Program-made: the position numbers and the translations under genes
DNA from: Nissolia schottii
Taxonomy: Eukaryota > Streptophyta > Magnoliopsida > Fabales > Fabaceae
Direction of reading: 5' to 3'
DNA length: 64,000 nucleotides
Assembly: GCA_003254905.1 (NCBI GenBank)
Contig: QANU01083749.1
Location: 98,203 to 162,202, forward strand
In this document: piece by piece, positions 49,095 to 60,913 of the stretch
How the letters are laid out: the number at the start of each line of letters is the position of its first letter
How positions within the stretch are numbered: position 1 is the first letter of the stretch
Notes under the pieces: model-generated
Told to the model about the DNA's origin: nothing
What the model saw: the letters and a program-made list of their open reading frames with translations, nothing else
Databases searched by the model: none

Positions 49095-52000
49095 ATGGAA
49101 GATGCTTCATGCACTCTCCTTTGCTGCCTTTCATTATTATCACTCTTTCCTTTTGCCATTTCCACTTGCATTCCAGCTGAGCGTCATGCTCTGCTCAACT
49201 TCAAGCTTCTCCTCATTGATCATTCCAACAGGCTCTCTTCTTGGAATGCTTCCAATCCCAACTGCTGCCACTGGCATGGCGTCGTCTGCAGTGACGTCAC
49301 GCTACACGTTCTTCAGCTTCACCTCAGCACCCCAGAACCTACTGTTTTCTCTGATGGCTATTATGACATTGAAGCTTACTTGAGGTCGAAGTTTGGTGGT
49401 GAGATAAGCCATTCTCTGGTTGATTTGAAGCATCTGAATCACTTGGACTTGAGCGGCAATGATTTTGGAGGTACGCAGATTCCCAGTTTTCTTTGTGAAA
49501 TCACCTCCTTAACTTACCTTAACCTCTCTTATGCTGGATTTTATGGGAAGATTCCTCCTAACATTGGGAATCTCACCAATTTGCTCTATCTTGACCTGAC
49601 ATTGGTTGCCAATGGAACAATCCCGTATCAAATAGGAAACCTCACAAATTTGCTCCATCTTGACCTTGCAAGTTTTATCGATGATGACCATATATATTTT
49701 TCCTGTGGTGAGGCATTGGTTTCTGAAAATCTTCATTGGCTTTCGAGTCTTTCCTCCCTTCAATATCTTGATTTGGGTTGTGCAAACCTATCAAAATCTT
49801 TTGACTGGCTACAGACTTTGCAAGCTCTCCCTTCTTTGGTGGATTTACGTTTGGGTGGATGCACTCTTAGTGATTATCATAAAAAATCATCAACACTTAA
49901 CTTTTCATCTTTGGTCTCTCTTTCCGTTCCTATTGCCCCCAAATGGATCTTTGGATTGAAGAAACTTGTTTCTCTTCGGGTTGCTTCAAATGATAACTTT
50001 TATATCAGTGGTTCGATTCCTGATGGAATTCAAAATCTCACAATGCTTGAAAAGCTTGATTTGTCCAACAATATTTTCTTATCTGCTATACCAAATTGGT
50101 TATATGGTCTTCATCACCTCAAGTTTTTGAACCTTGGAGGCAACAACTTGAATGGGACTATTTCTGATGCTGTGGGAAATTTGACTTCTTTGATTACACT
50201 TGATTTGTCGTCTAATCAACTTGAAGGAATGATTCCAACCTCTTTGGGAAATTTGACTTCTTTGATTAAGCTTGATTTGTCATATAATCAACTTGGAGGA
50301 ATGATTCCAGCCTCTTTGGGAAATTTGACTTCTTTGATTAGCCTTGGTTTTTTTGGCAACTCAATAACTGGCATGGTTCCTTGTTCATTAGGAAAGCTTT
50401 CATTGTTAAGGCAACTTGTTTTGTCACATAATCAACTCAATGGAAATCCATTTAAAATTCTTCGATCAATCCCTAAACTGTCATCTCTTTATATTAGTGA
50501 CAATCAATTTCAAGGAATTGTTCAAGAAGATGACCTTGCAAACTTTACTACTTTGAGATACCTTTCTGCATCTGGGAACAATCTCGCTTTAAAAGTGGGT
50601 CGCAATTGGCATCCTAGTTTTCAGGTTTCATCTTTGGAATTGGGTTCGTGGCAATTAGGTCCCAGCTTTCCATCATGGATTCACTCACAAGTGAATCTTG
50701 AGGAGTTGGATGTGTCTAACACAAGGATTTCAGATTCCATCCCTACTTGGTTTTGGAAATCATTTTCTCATCTATCTGAATTGAACCTCTCTCATAATCA
50801 TATCCATGGTGAGCTCCCAAATACATTATGGAGTTTGGAACATATCGTAGTGGTTGATCTTAGCTCAAATCGCTTGCGCGGAAAATTACCTTATTTGCAT
50901 GCTCCTGGTTTGTCTTGGTTGGATCTTTCAAACAATTCAATCTCTGGGTCCATATCCGACCTCCTTTGTCAAAAACACAACGAACCAAATGACTTACAAC
51001 TTCTCAATCTTGCATCAAACAATTTATCAGGAGAAATACCTGATTGCTGGAAAATGTGGCCATATCTAAAAGATGTAAACTTACAAAGCAATCATCTTAT
51101 TGGAAACTTGCCTTCGTCCATGAGTTCCTTAGTGAGGTTACAGTCTCTGCGCATGCGTGACAACATGCTCTCAGGGAAATTTCCTCTCATCTTAAAGAAC
51201 ACTAGTGAATTGATTTCGTTGGATCTTGGAGAAAATAACTTTACAGGAGTTATTCCCATATGGGTTGCAGAAAGGCTCATAAATTTGAAAATTCTTCACC
51301 TTCGATCCAACAAATTTTCAAGTAGTATTCCTAGTGAGATATGTGATATGAAGTTTCTTCAAGATTTAGACCTTGCACACAACCATTTGTCTGGAAATAT
51401 ACCTAAGTGCTTCAACCACTTGAGTGCCATGATGATGAATAAAGGTAATATAGATTCTTTCATCCCTGAAGTCATCTTCAGCGACAACATGTCTATAAGT
51501 GTGGAGTTGTGGGTGAAAGGAACAGGTATTGAGTATCGCAACATTCTTGGCTTGGTCAAAAACATTGATCTTTCATGCAATAAATTATCAGGAGAGATAC
51601 CAAGAGAACTCACGGATCTGTCAGGTTTGATTTTTCTGAACTTGTCTAAAAACCAGTTGAGTGGCCACATTCCTCAAAGCATTGGTAATATGAGATCATT
51701 AGAATCTATTGATTTCTCAAGGAACCAACTATCAGGGGAGATCCCTCCTTCCATAACAAACTTGAGCTTCCTGAGCATGTTGGATGTGTCTTACAATCAC
51801 CTGGAGGGAGAAATCCCAACAGGCACACAGTTGCAAAGCTTTGATGCATCTGACTTTGTTGGCAACAAGCTTTGCGGTCCGCCGTTACCTGTCAACTGCA
51901 GTTCGCCTGGGGAAATTCCTAACAATGACGAAGAGAATGATGGGCATGGAGTGAACTGGCTTTTTGTGAGTATGGCTTTGGGTTTTATTGTGGGATTTTG

Positions 52001-52100
52001 GGGAGTGGTTGGTTCTTTGGTCATATACAAATCATGGAGGTATGCCTATTTTCGTTTCTTTGATGACATGTGGTACAAACTACAATCTTACTGGTGGTGA
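49095..52100 (+). CDS. Leucine-rich repeat receptor-like protein (RLP)
   Basis: Cell-surface receptor without a kinase, of the class that includes Cf-9 and EIX2; such proteins sense microbial or developmental ligands and need an adaptor kinase such as SOBIR1 (family knowledge). One uninterrupted 1001-codon frame. Residues 1-~24 form a hydrophobic signal peptide; ~25-67 is the LRR N-cap (CIPAERHALLNFK, CCHWHGVVC). About 30 leucine-rich repeats with LxxLxLSxNxLxGxIP follow. A non-LRR island lies at ~780-825 (NKGNIDSF through VKGTGIEYRN). After it come four more repeats, a C-cap (GNKLCGPPLPVNC), an acidic stretch (NNDEEND), a transmembrane helix ~955-978 with a GxxxG (GFIVG), and a 23-residue basic-aromatic tail ending QSYWW. 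Start is the first ATG after the TATA box. Ligand unknown. Confidence 0.95.
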   Translation: MEDASCTLLCCLSLLSLFPFAISTCIPAERHALLNFKLLLIDHSNRLSSWNASNPNCCHWHGVVCSDVTLHVLQLHLSTPEPTVFSDGYYDIEAYLRSKFGGEISHSLVDLKHLNHLDLSGNDFGGTQIPSFLCEITSLTYLNLSYAGFYGKIPPNIGNLTNLLYLDLTLVANGTIPYQIGNLTNLLHLDLASFIDDDHIYFSCGEALVSENLHWLSSLSSLQYLDLGCANLSKSFDWLQTLQALPSLVDLRLGGCTLSDYHKKSSTLNFSSLVSLSVPIAPKWIFGLKKLVSLRVASNDNFYISGSIPDGIQNLTMLEKLDLSNNIFLSAIPNWLYGLHHLKFLNLGGNNLNGTISDAVGNLTSLITLDLSSNQLEGMIPTSLGNLTSLIKLDLSYNQLGGMIPASLGNLTSLISLGFFGNSITGMVPCSLGKLSLLRQLVLSHNQLNGNPFKILRSIPKLSSLYISDNQFQGIVQEDDLANFTTLRYLSASGNNLALKVGRNWHPSFQVSSLELGSWQLGPSFPSWIHSQVNLEELDVSNTRISDSIPTWFWKSFSHLSELNLSHNHIHGELPNTLWSLEHIVVVDLSSNRLRGKLPYLHAPGLSWLDLSNNSISGSISDLLCQKHNEPNDLQLLNLASNNLSGEIPDCWKMWPYLKDVNLQSNHLIGNLPSSMSSLVRLQSLRMRDNMLSGKFPLILKNTSELISLDLGENNFTGVIPIWVAERLINLKILHLRSNKFSSSIPSEICDMKFLQDLDLAHNHLSGNIPKCFNHLSAMMMNKGNIDSFIPEVIFSDNMSISVELWVKGTGIEYRNILGLVKNIDLSCNKLSGEIPRELTDLSGLIFLNLSKNQLSGHIPQSIGNMRSLESIDFSRNQLSGEIPPSITNLSFLSMLDVSYNHLEGEIPTGTQLQSFDASDFVGNKLCGPPLPVNCSSPGEIPNNDEENDGHGVNWLFVSMALGFIVGFWGVVGSLVIYKSWRYAYFRFFDDMWYKLQSYWW
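50174..50341 (+). repeat. 72-bp LRR repeat amplified in the receptor-like protein gene
   Basis: gggaaatttgacttctttga begins at 50174, 50246 and 50318; each 72-bp unit encodes one 24-residue leucine-rich repeat. Neighbouring units are nearly identical in DNA, unlike the other repeats of the gene, indicating a recent gain. Confidence 0.85.
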
Positions 52101-52540
52101 ATTAATAATATTTTTGATGTAGTAATGTTGTTTTAATGTTTGGGGAGAAATAAAATCAAACATGCACTTGTTCTTGTTTGTTTAGAATTGCATATCCAAT
52201 TACTATTGTAATAGTAAGCCTCGTACATTTTTTAAGTGGCAACTTTGTTCTATTGTGATTGTAATAGTAAGCATTGGAGACTTTGTTCTTGCGAGGACAG
52301 AGTTCTTTTTCAACTAAAGTATTGAAATTGTTCTAGCTTAGAGGTATGTATGTCTTATGATTTATGATACGTCTTAAAATGAATCTGGGCATGAATTTTT
52401 ACTCCCATATCTGATTCTAGAAAACTAATTAACATAAATGTAGGATATGAAATAAACTTGCCATTTATCGACTAATATCTCCTCTATTTTTTGCATTTGA
52501 TCATGTGTGACAATAGATTGAAAATAACCTTCAATTACCA
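52101..52540 (+). other. Receptor-like protein 3' untranslated region
   Basis: Holds the motifs shared with relics 1 and 2 (attactattgtaatagtaag twice, gaggacagagtt). The transcript end is not marked by a clear signal; ggagaaataaaatc at 52144 has aataaa and could be used. Confidence 0.5.
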
Positions 52541-52714
52541 ACTACACTGCCAGTTGCATATTTTTGAAGGCAAAAGAATGCATGGCATAGTGTTTTTCTT
52601 AGTTTTACATCCGAACTAAAGGTTTAAAGTATATGATTTTCATGAAAAAGAAGTAACATGTCGAAGAGAGAAAACCAAGAATGTAGCAAGAAGAATTATA
52701 TATGACACTATATA

Positions 52715-53301
52715 TCATATTGTTCTAGCTTTAAGGAAGTCAAAGCTAATTTCACTAGCATTTGTTGCTTCCAACTCAACTTGAATACCATCAAGTTCCC
52801 TCTTGAATCTATCCTTGGAGCTTGCATACACAATTTTTTGTCTCACTTTCGATGTATCTGGAGACCTACATGTCAGAAATAAGAGAAATCAAGTTACATA
52901 AATAACAGGTAATAGACATTTCTCATTTACATTATTATCTTATATGCTCCATGAAGATTTTATCAGTTTCAATTAATATATTAATAATTTCTGCAAATTG
53001 TTAATTGTCATGTGTACATGAAATGTGGAACTCTAAATTACCATGCAATGAAGAAAATTTTGCTTTTTTGGACAATCTTGATGGTGGTGAAATCAAAATC
53101 AAAGATAGCATAACGACAACTCATCAGGAGGCAAAGATGTAGGGAAGTCTTCATAGGTTTTTTTTGGACCAGCAATTGTGTCCAACACCATTTCTTGGTC
53201 CTCAATCTTGTAGACAATGAAACGGTAATTCCTTTGTCTTTTAACTCGAAGAACTTTAGTTTACATTCATTTTTAACTGTCATTCCAAACGTCATGTTCG
53301 C
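52715..53301 (-). pseudogene. ADF/cofilin-like gene with two compensating frameshifts
   Basis: Actin-depolymerising factor family: binds and severs actin filaments. Minus-strand exon 53301-53042 reads MTFGMTVKNECKLKFFELKDK at its start and CRYAIFDFDF...KSKIFFIAW at its end. Exon 52865-52715 reads [34 protein letters not shown] and ends at a stop. The donor and acceptor fit (intron 53041-52866). Between them a missing base after the KDK codons and an extra T after the GAG codon shift about 50 codons out of the family's frame; no stop occurs in the shifted frame. The expected separate exon with the start ATG is not seen; the first exon starts with gcg aac atg, matching M-A-N of the family. Likely a pseudogene, possibly a coding variant. 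Confidence 0.75.
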
Positions 53302-53819
53302 CTAATGATCTTCCATTTACTTCAAGATTTGATTTAGGAATTACATTACAGGACTAGTGGCAAAACCTAAAGCTAATATACTCAAATTCATCGACAAAAC
53401 TGCACCGAGTATCAGAAATTGGAGTAAACCCAATTGATTAAGATCATGCTTTAGGATCTGGCTTACATGGCCACTAAGTCGTGAACTTCTATGAAGACCT
53501 TATTTCTGGGAAGAAGTTGTTGGATTATTCCTCCTTACAGAGGCGAATGTACCTAGTGGGCCAATGATGTATTGCAAAAAGACTAATAAAATTTTTACAC
53601 CTTTTTACATGTAAAAATATCATTCTTTTTAAATATATACCTTCTGTCTAAATCCCTCACTTTTTTATCAACTCTCTCCCGTGGTGTTGCTCTGCTGTAC
53701 TAGAAGTGGCATAACCTAACGCCCCCATGATCTTTCTAACGCCATTCTCTTAGCTATTTTACAATTCCTATACTAGTGTAGTGTATGTCATTCACATGCT
53801 TGATAATTAATTCTTCATT
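53302..53819. other. Spacer, no gene assigned
   Basis: A short open piece near 53360-53435 (KPKANILKFIDKTAP) has no recognisable family. The rest is AT-rich with no feature. Confidence 0.4.
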
Positions 53820-55370
53820 GAATAGTCTCTTTCAAGAGAATTGTCGGAGGACGATTTTTAATCTAATTAATACACCTCCAAAATAGTGGAATGTAGGAGA
53901 CACATTTCTATTATTTTTGTATCTCTACATTTTTTGTCTCAGAACGCTTCTAAACACTATGATATGCACTATTACTTAATTACTAGATACGTGTGTAGGT
54001 AATGGGTCCATACTTTTTTAAGACTTAAATATGTTTTGGTTCCCTAATAAATTTTTGAGACCTTAATTTTTTTTTTTTGGACTAAACCTGTAAGAAATTA
54101 CATGGTTTAGTCCATTCAATTAATACATGGCTAATGAAGTGTCACGTTAACATTGTTATGAAGTAAACTCATTTGATCTATAACTCGATTGATAACTCGT
54201 TATATGGCCTAAATTTAATTCCAAATCTTGACTCACCCATAATTAAGAGAGAAAAAACACATTACTTAGAAGTCTTCGCTGAAAACACGTCACTTAGAAG
54301 TCTTCGCCGAAGCATCTGATTATACCACAAAAAAATTAGTCTCTTACATGTTGGGTGAGATACTATGAGAAAAAATAGAGAGAAAAATAGAAAAAGAAAA
54401 AGGGCAAAAATCCAAAGATGCATCTTAGACTTCGTATCCTATAATTGATGTCCTTAATTTAGTCATTTTTGTTTCTGTTAGCTTGACATAACCTTCAACA
54501 TCAGGGTCAATATTTGATTCAAGACTTCTACGCAATGGAAGATCTTTTAGTGTTTCATTGAAAACTTGTAGTTGTACGCATTGGTGGAATATATATATAT
54601 ATATATATATATAATTGTAACTAATATTCTCCTTGTCAAATATCTAGCCCAATGCAGACTTCTTTCTTCTTCTTTACTGAAAGGGAAAGCCTAATTATTT
54701 TTTTTTGGCACGACATCACCTAATCTCTCTTTGAGATTTTGAAATCATAGAAGTATGTATGTTTCTCCTAACAAAGTATTTTTCATACATACCACCGAAA
54801 ATAAAACCGTTAACTAAAGGCTTTTGAAACCCAACCATCTATCAACTATGTTGAGTTTTGTTGGAGCAATCATATTGTTGAAATTATTACAAGATTACTA
54901 CATGCATGCGTTTATTAGTATGAGTAAATTGATATTATTAGACAATTTTTAAGAATTGAAAATAAATAATCAATGAAGACATCTCATTTATAATTATTAG
55001 GTTTCAACTTACGTGATACAAGAGTGGTGGTCAATACATATATTCATAAATTCTCTTGCAACTAAAAGAATCTATATTCCACAATGCATAACATTGCTTA
55101 TCAGGTCCACTTACATAACCCTAAATGCTAAAGAAAAATTCTTTGTGTACACCGAAATTGCATACACTCATACATACACCCTCTAATTATATGCAATTAA
55201 TGATAATTATATTATAGTGTACAATTTCTAAAATTATAAACAATGCGTCCCCAATCCCGAACTCGTTTCCGTCATCATTTTCCGTCATTGTCATTGTCAT
55301 CCTCCTCATCCTCTCATCCTCGTTCTATTACTTTTATCCTCGTCATCCTCCTCATCCTCATCCTCCTATC
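53820..55370 (+). repeat. Duplicated block C (right copy)
   Basis: Second copy of 41079-42575, with an (AT)n insertion at 54586-54613 and a small gain near 54265-54305 (cacttagaagtcttcgc repeated). No receptor coding sequence follows it. Confidence 0.8.
54586..54613. repeat. (AT)n microsatellite in block C
   Basis: About 13 AT units where the left copy (41826-41845) has only tatatata. Confidence 0.9.
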
Positions 55371-55519
55371 ATGTGAAAATTGATTAAAATGAAATGAAGA
55401 TGATAAAATGTTGGTTTTCTTTTAAAATAGATGAGGTCTACCTTTAACAATGGTCGTTTACTTGTTACAGATGCTTGAGTGGACAATTACTTGTGAAATG
55501 TCATGCTTATGAACATAAG

Positions 55520-55890
55520 CATGTAATGTTTGCGGATTCTACTGCATAAAGTTTGTGTACATATGCTTATAAAGTTTGTGCATCAAAGAGTCTAATGAAT
55601 TATGAAATGTATGGTCCATGTAAAGGTTTGTGGACATAAGCTAGTAATGTTTGCGCATTCTACTGCATAAAGTTTGTACATAGATGCTTATAAATGTATG
55701 GTTCATGCAAAGGTTTGTGAACAGAAGCGAGTAATGTTTGTGCATTCTACTACATAAAGTTTGTCCATAAATGCTTGTAAAGTTTGTGCATTCAAGAATC
55801 TAATGAATTATAGAATGTATGGTTCATGTAAAGGTTTGTGTACATAAGCGAGTAATGTTTGTGCACATATGCTTATAAAGTTTGTGCACG
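55520..55890. repeat. Irregular tandem repeat with gtaatgtttg units
   Basis: The segment gtaatgtttg(c/t)g-attctac recurs at 55527, 55645 and 55732, and a shorter form at 55852; the intervening sequence contains tgcttataaagtttgtgcat and aatgaattat-aaatgtatgg. Unit length is uneven (roughly 87-120 bp). Confidence 0.75.
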
Positions 55891-56514
55891 CAAATGAAAA
55901 CTGAGAAATGCAAATTGCGTGTGCACACGAGTTTAAGTGCAGAGTGAGAATCCGTGCATGTGTGGGTATTCATAGTGGGCCTAAACGTATTTAATATGAA
56001 ATGAATGTATGGTGTATGGAAATATGGTGTACATGTAACACTACTATATACAAATATAGTTTAGGATTCCGGTATAAAAAAAATATATAGGTTAGAATCA
56101 AATTATAAGGTTAACTTTAAGCAATTGTTACGTAATTAAATAATAGCAATTTAGATTTTTGAAGAATTTTCTATTGAATTGAAAGCTTATATTTAATTGA
56201 TCATGTCTATAGACTTTTTTTGCGGTTGCTTAAATATCTCATGGGATAAATACTTTATGTTATTTAATTTATTCATTTTTATAATTTTTACAATTAAATT
56301 CATCAAATTTTGTTATCATTTCATATGTTCTACATGATTGGAGTAAACTTTTTATTAACCAAATCATTGAAAGAGTTAACTTATAAGAGGTTTAGATATG
56401 TGTGAACCATTGAGCTTATGATGCATCTCTCTACAAATGTTATATTAAAAAATATTAATTTATCATATTAGATCATGTAATTTATCAATATGTCATATAA
56501 TTTATTTATAATAA
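55891..56514. other. Spacer, no gene seen
   Basis: AT-rich sequence without open frames of note. Confidence 0.5.
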
Positions 56515-56695
56515 TTTATGAATAAAGAATATATTTTCAACGACTTTATACAAGTCTTGAATTGATTGGTACTGCTTTTTTTTTTTTAAGTGTAAAATTG
56601 TGTGAAAAACAGAAGGCTTGAGGTTTAAGGCTTTGTGTATTATTATTCAAATCTCCATGGTATGTAACCTCAGAAAATGCAATACTAATCAATAG
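56515..56695 (+). repeat. Duplicated block E (right copy)
   Basis: Second copy of 40911-41082. Unlike the left copy it is not joined to block C; after 56695 the sequence is different. Confidence 0.8.
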
Positions 56696-59366
56696 ATAAT
56701 TTGACATATTAATATATTCTACAAAAAACAATTTAATGAACATATTAGAGAAGGCTTGGTAGCTACCATAATTTCCAACTAAAGTGGTACTCCTCTTCAA
56801 AGTAAGCAATTGCTTCCTTCTCAATCTAGTTTCTCGGAATTGGGCAAGCCTTAATCCACCAAATAATTGTGATTTTATAAACCAAAGTTTCATTCATCAA
56901 AACCAATCACACACATAGATAGATAAATAGATACACACATTTTAAAAAGATGAATAAAATTAAAACACAAATATTTAATTCTGACCAAAGCTAATAACAA
57001 TTTGTTGAAGGGATATATGCATAACCATAAAACACTAACATATGCTACCTTGAATACTATTTTTGATCTTGCTACCTTGAATGTTATTTTCTTATGCTTG
57101 TTGAAATTAACACTAACATATGAATTTGACAAAACAAAACAATTGTTATCCATTATAATACACAAGGACCAGTAAACCAAAGTAATGAAATATGAAGAAT
57201 AAGAATATGTAAGGATGAAGTTTAGAATATGTGATGTAAGGATGAAGTTTAGAATACAAATATTTATAATGCTAAATGTGATTTAATTCCCATAGCCGTT
57301 GTGGTAAAAGAATTAAAGATATAATTGATGGTTACACAATTAATTTGAATGAAAATAAACTTGAAATGTGAAAAATTTAAATCACACATTTTTTTTAAAT
57401 GTAAAACCATAAAACAATAAATGCATTGAATCCAATATAATTCATTACATTTTTTTAACCAAAAAATAATCTAATTCAAATAATGTCTAAGATATATATT
57501 TCTTCCATGTCTAAGATATATATGGGGAAAATAACTTGATTGAAAAATTCAAATAATGTTAAAATAAGTGTGTATATATTCATAGCCATTAAATTCTAGG
57601 TCGTACACAAATATTGTTATTAGATATTTTTTTATACCAATTTTTAAGGAGAATTATTTTATAACTCCGTAAGCTCTTTAGAAATTGAAGAATACTATCT
57701 TTACTATTCATAAAAGAATTAAGCTAAAATAATTATTTCATAGTCATATTTTTTTTTAAATTATATTTTTAATATTGCCCGTAACCACACATTTAATTCA
57801 AAGCATCTAATATGTGAAAAGTTTTTTATTTTTCTAATTCATTTCTCTTGTGCCCTTGAGACATCCCATGTACTAGTAGATAGTTAACATAGGTGGATTT
57901 TTCGTGACCCTTATTTAAAAAGGGGAAAAAAAAAAACAGATGCTTATTTCATGAGGAATGGCAAGGGATCATTATATAGAAAGACAAACGTAAAATATTA
58001 GAATTTGATTTTGAGTCATATCATTTTATTACCAATTTTCCACACCAAAGGAGAAGGTAATAAACAAGACAACATTTGGATTGAGGAGTGTTTTGGATCA
58101 TTCTCACTCAAGTCCTAATTGATTGTCACCATTCATGATTAAACTAAACTATCAAATTTGTCTGTAAATCAGTTTTAAATCTATGAAAAATATCTAATTC
58201 ATTTTTAAGGTTGTCAAAAGTCAATCAAATTGATCTTTTGCATCTATCAAATTAGTTACTTTTATAGACTAATTTAGTTAATTTTTAACAATCTTAAAGA
58301 TAAATTTAATATTTTCTACATTTTGAGAACGAAATTGTTGAACGCCGCCCACCTTAAAAATGAATTTGATGGTTTACGCATTCATAATCTCAAAACATTG
58401 ATTAAAAAAATTAGAAAAGAAAATAAAAAAATTGATCTAATGATAAAATATGTGTGAAATTAGTCTAGATTAGTTAAGTAAAAAATGGAATATCTATACT
58501 TCACTAGTACTAAAAAGGAAAAATACTACACTAGTAATATTAACTTTTGATTAATTTATATAATAATAAAATATTTTTTTGAAATTACAATGCAACCCTT
58601 CTTTCTACCCCCAACACTTATATCATTTATTCACCATACACCACACAGCCACTACCACTACAATGACTCCCCTGTTATTTTAGTAGTATGACAAAACAAC
58701 TATATGTTGTGCATTAAGATATATATTATGATATTTTTTCATATATTTTATTTTAAAATTATCGTCATTCAATGTCAATTATAAATACAACGTTTAATCA
58801 TGTTTAACTCTTACTTATATTACTTATAACATATTTTTTACGTATTAAATTCTTTCAAGTTTATGGGTTGAATTTACAATTCGAATTTGCTAAAACATCA
58901 TAAATTTATTTAAAATTTTGAGTTCAACAACCTTATTTAGGGTGTAACGCAATTGATCCCACGGTAGGTGCACATTTGCTTTTTAATCACCCGATACTAA
59001 TGAAAAAGAGTACCTTACTCGAGACAAATTAAGAGAAAGATAAACTAAAAATATAAACTCGTTCGTTATTACATGACTAATCAAAATAGCACAAAAATAA
59101 GCCACCATAGTCACACAACTATAACAAAAGCCATCACGGACAACAACACAAAACACAGCCACAACAACAACTTCCTGGCCCCTTGGCAAAGCCATCAAGG
59201 CGGAGAGTCGGCCACATAACATAGCAAAAGCACAAAAGAACAGCACGAACACAACTGCAAACACGCCACAACAGCACTGCTTGCCATGGTTCCTCTTCGA
59301 GAAAAGATGTGGGTTCCAAAAGATGTTATCAGTATCAAGGAGTTTCCCATGAGCAACGCCAATGTT
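56696..59366. other. Spacer, no gene assigned
   Basis: Open frames at 56546-56893 and 56890-57180 (minus) and 58983-59369 (minus, 128 codons, cysteine/valine-rich) have no recognisable domain. A 33-bp duplication (gtaaggatgaagtttagaat) is at 57208-57255. The rest is AT-rich. Confidence 0.4.
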
Positions 59367-60913
59367 CATGACAAAAGAGTTAGAATGATGTTGCCTCTCG
59401 TGGTTGATGAACCCTAGTTGTAGGGTGAGAGATCTCGGACTCTGATAGGCTCTTCAGAATTTTAGGTTAGCGTCGGGGGTGTCTGCAAAGGACTTATCTT
59501 AGGTTAGTGAATTAGGGTAGAATTATATGTTGCCTGTGGATAGTGTTGAGTTATCCTTTTATACTTGGGATTGCGTGATTTGCACATCATAATTAGTTTG
59601 GCGTATTCCGGAGATCTCGCAAATGTTTGTTAAGCTGATCCTAGGATTTTTGCATATCAGTTGGGGTAGTTAATCCTTATTTGTTATCTCCATGTGCTTT
59701 TAAAGTTCGCAATGGATTATTCATATCCTTATGAGCCAACTCGGACCCATATTGGACCGAGGCCACGTAGTGAAGCCCACTTTCGGAGGCGGCCCAATGG
59801 ACTTGAAAATTATTCTGTAACAATAATAAATAATTACACTAGTAAGAAGTATGTGAAATAAAATCATAGTAAGACATTTTAGAGTCAACGCAACTAGTTC
59901 CCCTCACTATTGGAAGCTAGCTTTTGTCTACGGAACATTCCATAATTTGGCAATTTATGGACAGCAAAGAAGACAAAATCAAATGCGTATGCAATCAAAA
60001 CCATTGTGGACAATATGCTAAATCCAACGAAGTCTTCTCAAATTATTTATTGATCCCTTCCACCAAGAGACAATCATTAACATGTTTCGAACATTATTGG
60101 TTTTTTTTTTTTTTCTATTGTACTGTTTTATGCTTCAATCCATCATCTTCAAATCATTTGTAATACGACCATCATCGAATAATAGGTGATGTTTTGTATT
60201 GTGCACAGTTTATAGTATTTTATTAACAATAATTTAAAAATCATATCAATTAATAATAACTACTTATTACTGAAAAAATGATCTTATTTTATGAAAAAGA
60301 TACACAAATGACGTAAAAGGTAGCCATTTGTTTAAAAAAAGGAAAAAAAAAGCTAAAAAAGTTCTATATACACACCAACAAAGAGAAAGTTACATGTTTT
60401 GGATTATAAAAGAAAGTTAAAAAGGAATAAGAAACTATTCAATCATGAGATGGCTCAAGGAATTGGCCGGTTCATTTACATCTAACAATACGTTAGATGG
60501 TTAATAATTTGCAAAATGACAATAGAAACGAGAAATCATCAATGTATGAAATGGTCTAGTGAAGGAAATATTATATATTGTTGACTACTATGTTATATTA
60601 GGCTTACCTAGTTGTCTCATTTTTTTTATAATAATTAATTTAGAGTTTATTTTTTATCCATTGGCAATGTAAACAAATTTTTTCCATTATCAACTAATTA
60701 ATTTTTGTCTTATCAGCATAAATAGTTAAAAAAAATTTCATTCATTTAAAAGCCATACATATGAAAATATTTGATTAGATGACAATATAAAATATTTCAT
60801 TCCTTTTAAGAAATGTCTATTTATAGCAACTTTAGATTTTAGATTTACACAAGTGATGTATTTATAACAATTAATAGCAATTAAATAAGTAGCAGAAAGC
60901 TAAAGTTATGCAG
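59367..60913 (+). repeat. Duplicated block A (right copy)
   Basis: Second copy of 39180-40778, same orientation. It includes the LTR-like part (59385-59822) and the small frame at 59924-60163, which is truncated by a longer T run. Confidence 0.75.

Noticed and set aside
49084..51069. Several other frames overlapping the receptor-like protein gene
   Set aside because: Shadows of the 1001-codon frame, which has the full domain order.
58983..59369. 128-codon minus frame, cysteine/valine-rich
   Set aside because: Looks like antisense of a repetitive aca/cac stretch; no known domain and no conserved partner in block A.
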